A stretch of DNA of 64,000 bases from DATFKA01 sp042095835 (GCA_042095835.1 JBELML010000017.1:9587-73586); one strand, 5' to 3'; shown: positions 35,749 through 46,155, numbered from the stretch's first letter. Numbers and translations: made by a program. The notes: generated by a model from the sequence alone, not told the origin.

Positions 35749-36324
35749 ATGAATTTTCTTGCACATATTTTCTTATCCTGTCGAGATGAAGAATTGATGA
35801 TCGGCAATTTTATGGCAGACTTTTTAAATAAGAGTGAAGCCAATAAAATCGATGCGCGGTTCCATCAGGGCATAGCACTCCATCGGGATATTGATTATTT
35901 TACAGATCAGCACGAACTTGTAAAACAAGGAATTCGCCGACTCTACCCAAGGCATAGTAAGTATGCCCCTGTGATCATAGACATTTTTTATGATTATTTT
36001 CTCATACAGAATTGGGAGCAGTTCAGTGATAAAGACTTCCAAAGCTTTCGTCAGGAGACTTATCAGACTCTGCGGAAATATTTTCCTTTAATGCCAGCTA
36101 AAATCACTAACCGAGTCGAAAGATGGATCGCCGGCGATTGGCTCCAATCGTATGGTCACCAAGAAGGGATAGCTTTTACCTTGGATCGAATGCGCAGTCG
36201 CCTTAGTCGGCCAGAACTACTGGATAACAGCATCGAAAGTCTCCTAGATTTTGAGGAGCAAATGAATCAGGAGTTTGTTCAGTTTTTCCCAGAAATCATC
36301 AACTTGGCAGATTGCCATTGCTAG
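35749..36324 (+). CDS. acpH: Acyl carrier protein phosphodiesterase
   Basis: A 191-residue AcpH homologue, close to the 193 residues of the E. coli protein. It begins MNFLAHIFLS, with GNFMADF, the HRDID metal motif, and FYDYFLIQNW, all conserved in the family. It removes the phosphopantetheine arm from holo-ACP. It follows dctM by 28 bases and may be co-transcribed, although no functional link is apparent. It converges on porT with an 8-base gap. Confidence 0.9.
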   Translation: MNFLAHIFLSCRDEELMIGNFMADFLNKSEANKIDARFHQGIALHRDIDYFTDQHELVKQGIRRLYPRHSKYAPVIIDIFYDYFLIQNWEQFSDKDFQSFRQETYQTLRKYFPLMPAKITNRVERWIAGDWLQSYGHQEGIAFTLDRMRSRLSRPELLDNSIESLLDFEEQMNQEFVQFFPEIINLADCHC

Positions 36325-36332
36325 CTGAAGTT

Positions 36333-37070
36333 TTATCCCTCAAAGTGTAAAGAAATCGTAAAGGTCCTGGAAAGCACCTTCTCGAGTACCGTAGATTCTT
36401 CAATTCTATTGTTATAGATAAGTGTATTGCCAATACCGTGAGACATTTTTATCTCTGGAGAAAAGATGAAAAACGGGAAAAAGAACTGGATACCTGCTCC
36501 GTATTCTACGGCAAAATCACTAGGTGCTATTTTAACTAAGTTCTCTGAATTTCTTGCGCCAGAGTCACTTGCCACATCAAAGGAATATTTTACACCAGCA
36601 ATCAGAAAGGCTCGCTTATCTTTGAATGGAGCAGACTTATATCGCAGATGAAAAGGTACTTCTACAAAAACGGACTCCACTCTTCTTTGGCCTTGGATTT
36701 GAGCAGCTCCACGAGGTGTATATTCTATATTTCGTTCGGCAAAAGACAAGGTTGGTAAAAAACGAAAATCAAAATAATCCCCGATCTTCAAATTGGTAAC
36801 AATACCGAGGTTGAAGCCCGGCCCATTCACGCTTTCTACAATACCAATATTTTCGCTTTCTAAAAAACCTTTACTTCGAAAAGGTTTAAAACTAGAAGCA
36901 TTAGAGCCCAAGGTGATCCCAAAGTAATAGGGCTTCTGTTCATAATTCAAGAAATTATAATTGCCTCTAAACTTCTGGCCTGAGACACTTAGGCACATTC
37001 CAAGTAGTACAATCAATACTATTTGCGAGCGGTATAAAGCGAACAAATTCCTAATGTTAAGGGCTTGCAT
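36333..37070 (-). CDS. porT: PorT-like outer-membrane beta-barrel protein, type IX secretion
   Basis: A 245-residue protein with a signal peptide (IVLIVLLGMCLSVSGQ) and an eight-strand-type barrel. The PorT features are the YYFGITLGSN start strand, FDFRFLPTLSFAERNIEY, VEVPFHLRYKS and a C-terminal FTISLHF strand. It is downstream of ubiE, an arrangement shared by porT in many Bacteroidota, which strengthens the call. PorT is required for type IX secretion, and the window encodes at least one clear client (18499). The start overlaps the end of ubiE by 52 bases; the signal peptide depends on this overlap. Confidence 0.82.
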   Translation of the reverse strand: MQALNIRNLFALYRSQIVLIVLLGMCLSVSGQKFRGNYNFLNYEQKPYYFGITLGSNASSFKPFRSKGFLESENIGIVESVNGPGFNLGIVTNLKIGDYFDFRFLPTLSFAERNIEYTPRGAAQIQGQRRVESVFVEVPFHLRYKSAPFKDKRAFLIAGVKYSFDVASDSGARNSENLVKIAPSDFAVEYGAGIQFFFPFFIFSPEIKMSHGIGNTLIYNNRIEESTVLEKVLSRTFTISLHFEG

Positions 37071-37747
37071 TCGTTTGATTTAAATCCAGTTTTAAATAGA
37101 ATATCTGTAAAGTCAGATCCATCTGGAAATGCCTGTACAGATTCGTACAAATATTGATAAGCTTTAGGGTCTTTGGAGGTTAAACGCCCAACCAATGGCA
37201 AAAGGTATTTAAAGTAGGCATTAAATATTTGTTTGAATGGGAAAATGGTGGGTCTTGAGAATTCCAAGATTACAATCTGCCCATCAGATTTTAGGACTCT
37301 TTTCATTTCCGAAAGTCCTTTCTCCAGATTTTCAAAGTTTCGAACGCCAAAGGCCACCGTTACTGCATCAAAACTATTGTCGGGATATGGAAGTGCCTCC
37401 GAATCGCCTTCTTCCAAAGTGATGATGGTATCCAGTCCTTTTTTTGTAATTTTCTGACGACCAATCTCTAGCATTTGAGCTGAAATATCCATGCCTACTA
37501 TTTTTTGAGGCTGGAGCCGTTTGGCCGTTTCGATAGCTACATCTGCGGTACCTGTAGCTACATCTAAAATAACCTGAGGCTGGGAAGCTTTTAATTGCTC
37601 AATAGCCTTTTTTCTCCAAATCTTATCGACCCCTAAAGAAAGTAAGCGATTAAGAAAATCGTAATATGGTGCTATACGGTTAAACATCCGAGAGACCTGA
37701 TTTTTCTTGTTATCCTCTTCAGTTTGGTACGGTTTTACTTCACCCAT
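37019..37747 (-). CDS. ubiE: Demethylmenaquinone methyltransferase
   Basis: A 242-residue SAM-dependent methyltransferase of the UbiE/MenG family. FNRIAPYYDFLNRLLSLG, the SAM motif LDVATGTADVA, and the family signature FDAVTVAFGVRNFENLEKGL are intact. It adds the last methyl group in menaquinone synthesis. The gene is divergent from gyrA and its 3' end overlaps porT. Confidence 0.95.
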   Translation of the reverse strand: MGEVKPYQTEEDNKKNQVSRMFNRIAPYYDFLNRLLSLGVDKIWRKKAIEQLKASQPQVILDVATGTADVAIETAKRLQPQKIVGMDISAQMLEIGRQKITKKGLDTIITLEEGDSEALPYPDNSFDAVTVAFGVRNFENLEKGLSEMKRVLKSDGQIVILEFSRPTIFPFKQIFNAYFKYLLPLVGRLTSKDPKAYQYLYESVQAFPDGSDFTDILFKTGFKSNECKPLTLGICSLYTARK

Positions 37748-37832
37748 GTTTTTTATTGATTTTTTAACACTGTATAAACCATTTTAGAACCACAAAGGTA
37801 GAGTAATGTTCTGTAAATTAAACGTAAATTAG

Positions 37833-37840
37833 TAAATTTG
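37833..37840 (+). promoter_or_regulatory. Candidate -7 promoter element for gyrA
   Basis: TAAATTTG fits the Bacteroidota -7 consensus TAnnTTTG, 76 bases before the TTG start of gyrA. No convincing -33 TTG at the right spacing was found, and the octamer is expected by chance many times in a window this size. Confidence 0.3.
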
Positions 37841-37916
37841 CGAATCCCTACAGTTAGGTATTCGTAGAATCGAATCCGCCAGCTAAAAAGAATTAAACAA
37901 GCTAAAAATAAAGTCT

Positions 37917-40403
37917 TTGAGTCAAAGAATTATCCCTATCAATATTGAGGATGAAATGAAGTCTGCTTACATCGATTATTCGATGTCTGTTATCATTTCA
38001 CGCGCATTACCAGATGTTAGAGATGGACTAAAACCGGTGCACCGTAGAGTACTCTACGGAATGTCAGAATTGGGACTTACTTTTAACAAAGCCCACAAGA
38101 AATCTGCCAGAATTGTCGGAGAAGTATTGGGTAAATACCACCCACACGGAGATACCTCTGTCTACGACACTATGGTCAGGATGGCTCAGGAATGGTCGCT
38201 TCGCTATCCATTAGTGGATGGTCAAGGCAACTTTGGGTCAATTGATGGCGATGGGCCGGCAGCCATGCGTTATACCGAAGCGCGTTTGAAGAAGATTAGT
38301 GATGAAATATTGGCAGATCTTGGAAAAGAAACCGTCAACTTTTCACTCAACTTTGATGATTCTCTTGAGGAACCGGTTGTCCTTCCTTCCAAGATTCCTA
38401 ATCTATTGGTCAACGGTGCCTCCGGTATCGCCGTAGGTATGGCTACCAATATGATGCCCCATAACCTGACCGAGGTCATCGATGGGATCGTTGCTACTAT
38501 TGATAATCCAGAGATTGACGTTGATGGTTTAATGGAGCACATTAAAGCTCCAGATTTCCCAACTGGTGGTATTATCTATGGTGTTAAAGGTATCAGAGAG
38601 GCTTTTGAAACAGGCAGAGGACGAATCGTTCTCCGAGGTAGAGCGAATATTGAAACCTCTAAAACAGGTAAGGAATCAATTATCATCACTGAAATTCCTT
38701 ATCAAGTTTCAAGGTCCAACTTAGTTACTAAGATTGCCGACCTCAAAAACCAGGATAAAGTACCTGGGATCAGCACCGTACGAGATGAATCTGGAAGACA
38801 AGGTTTTAGGGTGGTTGTCGAGGTAGGTCGTGATGCTATGGCATCCGTTGTGCTGAATCAACTCTATAAATACTCGCCTTTACAAACTTCTTATGGTGTC
38901 AACAATGTAGCCTTAGTGAATGGTCGGCCAATGACACTCAATCTAAAAGATATGATTGAGGAGTTCATTAAATTCCGATTAGAGGTCATTGTTCGAAGAA
39001 CGCAATACGATCTGCGCAAAGCGGAAGAACGTGCACATATTCTAGAGGGATTAATCATTGCCTTAGATCATCTGGATGAGGTGATTGCACTTATTCGGAA
39101 TTCACAGACTCCAGAGCTTGCTCGAAATGGCTTAAAAAGTCAATTCCAACTGAGTGAAATTCAAGCAAGGGCGATCTTAGACATGCGCCTACAACGTCTA
39201 ACAGGTCTTGAAATCGAGAAAGTAAGAGAAGAGTATGAAGCCCTGAAAAAACTCATCGATGACCTGAAGGATATTCTCGCTAATGAGGAAAGACAAAGAA
39301 ATATTGCCAAAGAAGAGCTACAAGAGGTAAAAGAGAAGTTTGGCGATGAAAGAAGAACAGAGATTACTGCTTCTGCTGGTGAAATCAGTATCGAAGATTT
39401 AATTCGTAAAGAGAACGTGGTGATTACCATTTCTCATTTGGGATATATCAAACGTACGCCTATTTCTGAGTTCAGGACTCAAACTAGAGGTGGTCGTGGA
39501 TCGAGAGGTTCAAAAACCAGGGACACAGATTTTGTGGAGCATATGTTTGTGGCCGATACTCATGCCTATCTCCTCTTATTTACCGAAAAAGGGATTTGTC
39601 ATTGGTTGAGAGTTTATGAAATACCTGAAGCAAGTAAAACTTCAAGTGGCAGAGTGATTCAGAATATCCTGTCTATGCCCAAGGAAGATAAGGTCAAGGC
39701 TTATATAAAAGTGGAAGATCTCAAGGATGAAACCTTCTTAGAAAACCATTTCATCGTCTTTTCCACCAAATTAGGCATGATTAAAAAGACCGCTGTATCG
39801 GCCTTTTCTAGGCCTCGATCAAACGGTATCATCGCTATTTCCATCAACGAAGACGACACCTTATTAGAAGCCAAGTTGACCAATGGCGAAAATCAAATCC
39901 TATTAGCCAACCGCAGCGGTTATGCTATTCGATTTGACGAAGCAAAAGTCAGATCAATGGGAAGGACCGCAGCTGGTGTTCGTGGTATGGCTCTTAGTAA
40001 AGATGGAGACTATGTAGTAGGAATGATCTGTATCGATCCCGCTGATAAGGAAACCACTGCTCTTGTTGTCTCTGAAAATGGATACGGCAAGCGAACCGAA
40101 ATGGAAGAATACCGAATCACTAACCGTGGTGGTAAAGGGGTACGCACACTCATGATTACAGATAAAACGGGGGAGCTGGTCACTATCAAAGCAGTTAAGG
40201 AAGAAGATGACTTGATGATCACCAATCGATCTGGAGTGATGATCAGAATGAATGTAAGTGACATTCGAGTGATGGGTCGCGCCACTCAAGGAGTTCGTGT
40301 AATGAAGCTAGGTGGACAAGATATGATTGCAGATATTGCCGTCATAAGAGCCTCCGAAGCAATCGATAATGAGCCAGAAACCTCATCAGACGAGGAAGAA
40401 TAG
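37917..40403 (+). CDS. gyrA: DNA gyrase subunit A
   Basis: An 828-residue GyrA starting at TTG ([13 protein letters not shown]). The N-terminal winged helix ([22 protein letters not shown]), the catalytic tyrosine in RYTEARL, the GyrA box and six C-terminal beta-pinwheel blades (repeated GxxxRT/RxxG units such as [10 protein letters not shown] and [10 protein letters not shown]) are all present. The resistance-determining region reads [17 protein letters not shown] with serine at the usual position (TSVYD), a normal susceptible-type sequence. The acidic tail ends SSDEEE. Introduces negative supercoils with GyrB. Confidence 0.97.
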   Translation: MSQRIIPINIEDEMKSAYIDYSMSVIISRALPDVRDGLKPVHRRVLYGMSELGLTFNKAHKKSARIVGEVLGKYHPHGDTSVYDTMVRMAQEWSLRYPLVDGQGNFGSIDGDGPAAMRYTEARLKKISDEILADLGKETVNFSLNFDDSLEEPVVLPSKIPNLLVNGASGIAVGMATNMMPHNLTEVIDGIVATIDNPEIDVDGLMEHIKAPDFPTGGIIYGVKGIREAFETGRGRIVLRGRANIETSKTGKESIIITEIPYQVSRSNLVTKIADLKNQDKVPGISTVRDESGRQGFRVVVEVGRDAMASVVLNQLYKYSPLQTSYGVNNVALVNGRPMTLNLKDMIEEFIKFRLEVIVRRTQYDLRKAEERAHILEGLIIALDHLDEVIALIRNSQTPELARNGLKSQFQLSEIQARAILDMRLQRLTGLEIEKVREEYEALKKLIDDLKDILANEERQRNIAKEELQEVKEKFGDERRTEITASAGEISIEDLIRKENVVITISHLGYIKRTPISEFRTQTRGGRGSRGSKTRDTDFVEHMFVADTHAYLLLFTEKGICHWLRVYEIPEASKTSSGRVIQNILSMPKEDKVKAYIKVEDLKDETFLENHFIVFSTKLGMIKKTAVSAFSRPRSNGIIAISINEDDTLLEAKLTNGENQILLANRSGYAIRFDEAKVRSMGRTAAGVRGMALSKDGDYVVGMICIDPADKETTALVVSENGYGKRTEMEEYRITNRGGKGVRTLMITDKTGELVTIKAVKEEDDLMITNRSGVMIRMNVSDIRVMGRATQGVRVMKLGGQDMIADIAVIRASEAIDNEPETSSDEEE

Positions 40404-40548
40404 CGATAGTTTTTATACTTTTAACGAAGTTTAGCATACTGTTTTAAAATTTTAAATTTTTATTAATATTCATCAAAGGAGATTTTCGTCTTAATAGGGA
40501 GTTTAAAGTTGACAACTTCAACTCCTTCTAAATCGAAACAAAAAATTA

Positions 40549-41925
40549 ATGATTATGAAAAAGCTGATTTTCGGTCTCATCGCAACCTTTCTAATTATGG
40601 GTGGCCTGCAGGCTCAGGATGTGAAAAAGATCAAAAAAGAAGCGAGCAAGGCTCTAAGCGCTTATCGTCTTGATAACACGAACAAAGAAAAAATGACTAC
40701 TGCTGTCGAATCCGTAAAGCAGCTCATGGGCATGGATATTCCTGCTGATGAGGCTGCTGACGCTTATATTGTAGCAGGAGATGTATACAATGAATTGGTC
40801 AATCAAATTATGACATCAAAGCAGTTAGGACTTAATACTGCTGAAGATTTACCAACGGTTAAGTACGTCGAATTGAAAGCTTATGACAGCTATAAAAAAG
40901 CTCTAGCTGCTTCGGAGAAAAAATACCAGATTAAAGCTGCTGTAAAAGGTATCCGTAACGCGCAAAACTTCTTGCAACAAGCAGGTATTGATGCTTATAC
41001 CAGCCAAGATTACGGTGGTGCCTACAATGCCTTCAAATCTATGATTGAATCTCACGAACTTTTGACACAAAATGAGGCAGAAAGTGGTCTTTCAGATGAA
41101 GCTAATCTAAAAAATGCAAAATACTTAACTGGTCTGGCTGCTTACAACTCCAATCAGATAAAGATCGCTACAGATTTATTCACCGAATTGTACAATAATG
41201 GTTCTGAAGAACCTGCAGTATATGAGTACCTTTATAAAATCAATGCTGAAGATGATCTAGAAGGTGCCTATAAGTATCTAGAAGAAGGTAGAGAGAAGTT
41301 TCCTGAGGAAGTGTCTATTCTTTTTGCAGAAATCAATCACTATCTAAAGCTCGGTCAATCTGATAAGCTAATTGATAAAATCAAATTGGCTATTGCCGCA
41401 GAGCCAGACAACATTTCTCTTTACAATGTACTAGGTAACACCTATGACAACCTGCACCAAGATGCTGCTAAAAATGGGGACGAAGCGAAAGCTGATGAGT
41501 ATTTCGGCCTAGCGGTTGATCAGTTTGCTCAGGCATATGGCAAGGACAAAGATAATGCAACTGCTGTTTATAGCATCGGACAGCTATACTACAATAAAGC
41601 TGCCTTAAAAACACAAGAGCTACAGAAGTATGCTTCTGACTACTCTAAAGAAGGTATGAAGAAATACGAAGAAGCGCGTGATGCTGTTTTCGAGCAATTC
41701 GACAAAGCATTGCCTTTCTTCCAAAAGTCTGAAGCATTAAATCCAAACGACACCAATACACTGATCGCATTAAAAGAAATTTATGCGAAAAAAGATGACT
41801 TGGAAACTTCAAACCTCTTCAAAGAGCGTCTTGAAACGCTTCAGGGAGGTGGGAAAATTGATGCACCACACTTCAAATCTGGAAGCGTTGATATCGACAG
41901 TATTATTTCTGGAATTAAGAAGTAA
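40549..41925 (+). CDS. Exported tetratricopeptide-repeat protein
   Basis: A 458-residue protein (ATG 40549, or 40555 for MKKLIFG) with a signal peptide ending GGLQAQ. The mature part is a string of TPR-like helices: repeating YNAFKSMIES-type, ITDLFTELY-type and SIGQLYYNKAALKTQEL units. No catalytic motif. It follows gyrA on the same strand by 145 bases but has its own terminator. Role unknown; likely a periplasmic or outer-membrane-facing scaffold. Confidence 0.8.
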   Translation: MIMKKLIFGLIATFLIMGGLQAQDVKKIKKEASKALSAYRLDNTNKEKMTTAVESVKQLMGMDIPADEAADAYIVAGDVYNELVNQIMTSKQLGLNTAEDLPTVKYVELKAYDSYKKALAASEKKYQIKAAVKGIRNAQNFLQQAGIDAYTSQDYGGAYNAFKSMIESHELLTQNEAESGLSDEANLKNAKYLTGLAAYNSNQIKIATDLFTELYNNGSEEPAVYEYLYKINAEDDLEGAYKYLEEGREKFPEEVSILFAEINHYLKLGQSDKLIDKIKLAIAAEPDNISLYNVLGNTYDNLHQDAAKNGDEAKADEYFGLAVDQFAQAYGKDKDNATAVYSIGQLYYNKAALKTQELQKYASDYSKEGMKKYEEARDAVFEQFDKALPFFQKSEALNPNDTNTLIALKEIYAKKDDLETSNLFKERLETLQGGGKIDAPHFKSGSVDIDSIISGIKK

Positions 41926-41956
41926 TAGCTTTCTCTGAGAAAGTAGTCCTTCCATA

Positions 41957-41994
41957 AACAAAAGCTCGTCCTCAGGACGGGCTTTTGTTTTTTT
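41957..41994 (+). terminator. Rho-independent terminator
   Basis: Stem AACAAAAGC-t-CGTCC / GGACG-GGCTTTTGTT with a short loop and T-run (ttttttt), 32 bases after the TPR gene. Confidence 0.92.
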
Positions 41995-42065
41995 ACTTAC
42001 TTGTGTAACAAAAATCACCTGCTAATACTACAATAAATTCTAGATTTGCAGGAAACACTAGATGA

Positions 42066-43076
42066 ATGAAATATTGGGAAATATTCGTAAATGGTTATCA
42101 AGGTTATGCAAGCTATTTATGGTATGAAATAACCAATCCTAGCTGGCACAATTACTTTTATTGGTTGTTGCTAGTCTCAGGTTTTTTCTTTGCATTGGAA
42201 GCAGCTCAACCTTGGAGAAAAAAACAGGCCCTATTCCGTAAAGATTTCTGGTTGGATTTCTTCTACATGTTTTTCAACTTTTTCCTTTTTTCACTCATCA
42301 TCTACAACGCAGCTTCTTATGTAGTTGTTAATCTACTCAACGATGGTATCATTGCTATGACTGGTTTTGATATGCAGGCTTCCAATCCATTGCGTACAGC
42401 ACCGTTATGGGCCATACTGCTGATAGGCTTTATCGTCAGGGATTTTATCCAGTGGTGGATCCATCGTCTATTACACTATCATCCACGATTATGGGAGTTT
42501 CACAAAGTGCATCACTCGGTTGAACAAATGGGTTTCGCTGCACATTTGCGCTATCATTGGATGGAGAATATTGTTTATCGTAGTATCGAGTATATTCCCT
42601 TAGCATTGTTAGGCATTGGTCTTTATGATTTCTTTATCATCCATATTTTCACACTTGTGGTAGGCCATTATAACCATTCAAATATTAGCGTTTCTGGACG
42701 AGTGACAGGTGGAATTTTAGGTGGATTTATAGCTCTATTGATCGCTACTGGAAGCATCGATATTGCTTTGCTAGACCAACCAAGCTTAGGCCTACAACTG
42801 GGTCTTATCGCCTTGGGCATAGCCATTGGGGTATTTCTACTAGGTCCAGTGATGAAGGTTCTCTTCAATAACCCTGAAATGCATATTTGGCACCACGCCT
42901 ATGAAATGCCTAAGGAAAAACCGCATGGTATAAATTTTGGCTTAACTCTGGCCGTATGGGATTATATTTTTGGAACCGCACATATTCCACACGAAGGAAG
43001 AGATATCAAACTAGGCTTCCCTGGTGTAGAAGAATTTCCAGAGCATTTCATTGGCCAAAACAAACACGGTTTTTAA
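42066..43076 (+). CDS. Fatty acid hydroxylase/sterol desaturase-family membrane protein
   Basis: A 336-residue polytopic protein with the di-iron histidine boxes of the fatty acid hydroxylase superfamily: HRLLHYH, HKVHHS and WHHAYEMP, plus HYNHSN. Several membrane helices are visible (FYWLLLVSGFFFALEAAQP and later ones). These enzymes hydroxylate or desaturate lipids such as sphingolipids or carotenoids; the substrate cannot be set. A TAGATTTG at 42041 could be a -7 promoter element but is weak. The gene converges on the pseudo-peptidase gene with a 4-base overlap. Confidence 0.88.
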   Translation: MKYWEIFVNGYQGYASYLWYEITNPSWHNYFYWLLLVSGFFFALEAAQPWRKKQALFRKDFWLDFFYMFFNFFLFSLIIYNAASYVVVNLLNDGIIAMTGFDMQASNPLRTAPLWAILLIGFIVRDFIQWWIHRLLHYHPRLWEFHKVHHSVEQMGFAAHLRYHWMENIVYRSIEYIPLALLGIGLYDFFIIHIFTLVVGHYNHSNISVSGRVTGGILGGFIALLIATGSIDIALLDQPSLGLQLGLIALGIAIGVFLLGPVMKVLFNNPEMHIWHHAYEMPKEKPHGINFGLTLAVWDYIFGTAHIPHEGRDIKLGFPGVEEFPEHFIGQNKHGF

Positions 43077-43879
43077 TATAGCTTCATTTCTGGCACCATC
43101 ACGTATGCAGAGATTGCCTGATTAGCTAAATCATCATAGCTTACCCAGAGGTATCCCCCTCTACCCCAGGCCGATCCGTAGGGACTAGAGATTTCGAATG
43201 CTTCTTTTTCTTGGTCAAAACCGACAATAAGCACCGCTACTTGTTGCTCTGATCGATTAGATAGCTTCACGGAATTCTGGGCATAAGCCGCCGTGAATTG
43301 CTGGTCTACCTTGAGTTCTACAATGACAGGATTACCCCGAACCAGGGCTTTATGCAATTCAAATATCTTCTGACGAGGCTTGGTCAGTGATCTGAATAGA
43401 ATTAGATAATTACTAATCTTGAATTTTTGGGTAGCATACACTGCTGCGGTAAGTTTTGGACTACCATAAGGCATTATGGCTGCACTTACTGTCCCGGTTT
43501 CTGCCATAAGCTGAAAAGCACTTTTAAAGTCAATATTTTTCCCTTGGTTTTGTAGATTTAGGGCGATAAAGTCTGGACTCAAATTGACTTTATAATTTTT
43601 ATTGAGGTTGACATAGTACTCCAAACAGCTGGCCAATAAGTAACTTTCGTTGGTATGATCTCCCTCGGCCCTTCGTACAGGCATCATATAAGGTTTGATA
43701 CTCTGTACTCGCAAGTTGCCATTATCCGTCACACTTGTTCCAGGAATTCGGAGCATCATCCGATCAATCATTTCGGTATTTTCAATACCTAGAAGGGACT
43801 TGGTTTGGGTTTGAGCAGAAACTAGGGTATTAGAAAGTAGTAGAGCGAGGAAAAAGAAAAAAGGGCGTGTGCGTTTCAT
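43073..43879 (-). CDS. Exported papain-fold protein with a degenerate catalytic triad
   Basis: A 268-residue protein with a signal peptide (FFFFLALLLSNTLVSAQ). The papain (C1) fold is recognisable from VAVLIVGFDQEKEAFEISSP and GSAWGRGGYLWVSYDDL, which match the His- and Asn-bearing strands of C1 peptidases. By alignment of these motifs, the catalytic Cys, His and Asn appear replaced (YLLAS instead of CWAF; V where His is expected; S where Asn is expected). So it should not be an active cysteine protease; a binding or inhibitory role is more likely. The fold assignment is from motif reading and moderately sure. Confidence 0.62.
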   Translation of the reverse strand: MKRTRPFFFFLALLLSNTLVSAQTQTKSLLGIENTEMIDRMMLRIPGTSVTDNGNLRVQSIKPYMMPVRRAEGDHTNESYLLASCLEYYVNLNKNYKVNLSPDFIALNLQNQGKNIDFKSAFQLMAETGTVSAAIMPYGSPKLTAAVYATQKFKISNYLILFRSLTKPRQKIFELHKALVRGNPVIVELKVDQQFTAAYAQNSVKLSNRSEQQVAVLIVGFDQEKEAFEISSPYGSAWGRGGYLWVSYDDLANQAISAYVMVPEMKLY

Positions 43880-43970
43880 GTTTTTGTTTTATCGCAAAAC
43901 GCAAAACTGTCCCTTTTTCTTTTAAAGAATAGAAAAATAAATAATGTTTAATATTTTGATAAGAATTGGT

Positions 43971-44597
43971 TTAGCCTTCCACCAACTCTCTTCCAGCTTT
44001 TGTGAAGGTCTCCAAATCTGACAATAAAGATTTTGCCTGATCTGCGATACGTCTCAACTCCACCACGTTCTGTTCTAATTTCTGGCGAATACTAGAAGCC
44101 ACTAAAACCATATGGAAGTCATTGCCTTCTTCTAAAACCGTTGTTACTTTTTGGACATTGGTTGAAGCTTCTTGATAAGTTGTTTCCCAACGCTTGCGTA
44201 ACTCCTCGTTTTTGGCCAATTCTTCATTTCTGAGTTCTTCTCGAGAAATATTACTACTCAATTCATTCAACTTATCGAAATAGGCAGTGGAGCTCTCCCC
44301 TACTTTATCAAAATCTTTTTTGAGTTTATCATACCGATTTTGAATAACGGTCCATTCCTTTTCAAAGTCCTTGGATACGGAAGGGAGGTCTGGTTCATCA
44401 GAAGTCAAGGCAGACTCTGCCTCTTCTAAAGATTCGACGATACGATCAGATAGTTTTGATCGGTTTTTCTCGAAAGATTCAATCGAAGACTTTAAAACTT
44501 CCCCATGTTTGAGTGCATTTTTGGTCGTTTTCCAACGACAGGAAGTGACACTAAAACTCAAGCACAGGATTAGCCCTAAAGAAAGTAATTTGTTCAT
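43971..44597 (-). CDS. Predicted coiled-coil lipoprotein (DUF2959-like)
   Basis: A 208-residue protein with a lipobox (SVTSC) and an otherwise helical, charged sequence containing long heptad-like stretches (EELRNEELAKNEELRKRWE; IRQKLEQNVVELRRIADQ). No enzyme motif. Length, lipidation and helical content resemble DUF2959-type lipoproteins, but I would not name a function. Spaced 68 bases downstream of the barrel protein on the same strand. Confidence 0.65.
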   Translation of the reverse strand: MNKLLSLGLILCLSFSVTSCRWKTTKNALKHGEVLKSSIESFEKNRSKLSDRIVESLEEAESALTSDEPDLPSVSKDFEKEWTVIQNRYDKLKKDFDKVGESSTAYFDKLNELSSNISREELRNEELAKNEELRKRWETTYQEASTNVQKVTTVLEEGNDFHMVLVASSIRQKLEQNVVELRRIADQAKSLLSDLETFTKAGRELVEG

Positions 44598-44665
44598 TTT
44601 TGATAAATTTTGTGTGGTAAAGGTACCAATTTAAGACTCCACAGCGGCTACACAAGTCACAAAAT

Positions 44666-45313
44666 TTAACGATCTCTAAATAGATAGCCCACAGAAAAGA
44701 TCCATCTTGATGGTGCTCTGTTGAATTCAAAGTCGGTATTCCCAAAACGAATATGGTTCCCGAATTTGGTGAAGTTACCTTCTCTACGGAGGTCAAGCGT
44801 AAGGTTCCAGATATCAATACCTAAGCCCAGCTGGTAACCAATCGTAAGGTCATCGAAGTTCTGATCATAATCCTGAAAATCAAAAAGATCGGAGGTGCTG
44901 TCTAAAAAAACATGCCCTACTGGTCCACCTTGGAATCGCAGAGGCCCTATCGCCCAACCCAACAATACCGGAATATCAAGGTATTGATAAGACTCTTCGA
45001 AAATCTGCTCCCCTAGGCCAGGCTGATCCAAGTCATCGGCACCAAACTCCACGGTATTCGAATTGAAAATCAACTCTGGCTGAAGTACAAAGCCATTATT
45101 AAAAGGGATGCGTATTTGCAAACCAAATTGAAGACCAAAGTTCGCATCATTCAAAGCTAGACTGAGTCGATCGCTTAAACCGGGTTCATCAATTTGCAGT
45201 TCACTGACATTGATATCTGTGGAATAGACACCCAATTTTAATCCCAATTGAGCGGAAAGTGGCGCAGTCCATAAAAAAAGACTACATAGCACTAATAAAA
45301 GGTTTTTGTTCAT
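44666..45313 (-). CDS. Outer-membrane beta-barrel protein (PorT/OmpA-barrel type)
   Basis: A 215-residue small barrel: signal peptide (LFLWTAPLSAQ), repeated amphipathic strands starting LGLKLGVYST, and a closing FSVGYLFRDR. The pattern matches Bacteroidota outer membrane beta-barrel domains of the PorT-like superfamily, distinct from the porT next to ubiE. Substrate or partner unknown. Confidence 0.75.
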   Translation of the reverse strand: MNKNLLLVLCSLFLWTAPLSAQLGLKLGVYSTDINVSELQIDEPGLSDRLSLALNDANFGLQFGLQIRIPFNNGFVLQPELIFNSNTVEFGADDLDQPGLGEQIFEESYQYLDIPVLLGWAIGPLRFQGGPVGHVFLDSTSDLFDFQDYDQNFDDLTIGYQLGLGIDIWNLTLDLRREGNFTKFGNHIRFGNTDFEFNRAPSRWIFSVGYLFRDR

Positions 45314-45505
45314 GATGTATGTATTTTGGTGATAGGCCAGAGGTCTAATAAAATCATATTATGCTACCTTTAAGATGCACATTTTTTATTAAACCACTAT
45401 TTTACAGCCGTGAGTATATTTAGATTTTATTTTTTATACCAATTATTGGTCTGAAAGATAAAGTTTAAACCTACTGCTAATTTACTTAAAGAAGAGATAA
45501 CAGAT

Positions 45506-46114
45506 ATGGAGGTCAATACAATTGATTATAGAGGGAGCTTTCCTAATGTGGTAAAATGCCCAGCCGATACTCGGCCTGAATTTGCCTTTATTGGCCGTTC
45601 GAATGTGGGCAAATCTTCCCTTATCAATATGTTAGGAGCAAGAAAAGATTTAGCTCATACTAGTAAGAAACCAGGCAAAACCCAGATGATCAATTATTTT
45701 CTGGTCAACCATCAATGGCATTTAGTAGATCTACCTGGATATGGATACGCTAAAATTTCAAAGACCACTCGCAAGAAGTGGGAAAAAATGATCCAAGATT
45801 ATCTGGCCAAACGGATGAACTTGGTCTGTACTTTTGTACTAATCGATTCGAATGTCTCTCCCCAAAAAATTGATTTAGAATTTATTGATTGGTTGGGGGA
45901 AATGCATATACCCTTCGTTTTGGTTTTTACTAAAGTAGATCGGCTCAAAAAAGACCAGGTTAATCCTAATGTTGAAGCCTTTAAAACTGCAATGCTCAAT
46001 AATTGGGAGGCTATCCCACAATATTTTATTAGCTCCGCCAATTCTGGTCAGGGGCGAGAAGATATTCTCTCCTTTATTAGAGACCTAGTTAAAGAGTACG
46101 AGGCCTATGTCTAA
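45506..46114 (+). CDS. engB: Ribosome biogenesis GTPase EngB/YsxC
   Basis: A 202-residue small GTPase. Motifs: G1 GRSNVGKSSL, G3 DLPGYGYA, G4 TKVD and G5 SSANSGQG, all in EngB-specific form (LPGYGYAK is diagnostic). Required for large ribosomal subunit assembly. It precedes the acyltransferase gene on the same strand by 41 bases. Confidence 0.95.
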   Translation: MEVNTIDYRGSFPNVVKCPADTRPEFAFIGRSNVGKSSLINMLGARKDLAHTSKKPGKTQMINYFLVNHQWHLVDLPGYGYAKISKTTRKKWEKMIQDYLAKRMNLVCTFVLIDSNVSPQKIDLEFIDWLGEMHIPFVLVFTKVDRLKKDQVNPNVEAFKTAMLNNWEAIPQYFISSANSGQGREDILSFIRDLVKEYEAYV

Positions 46115-46155
46115 TTGCACCGCTCTCTTATTATTTCATTAAGCCTGCAATCAAT

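Noticed and set aside
37833..37840. TAnnTTTG as a firm promoter
   Set aside because: The octamer is frequent by chance and no -33 element is seen, so it is kept only as a weak feature.
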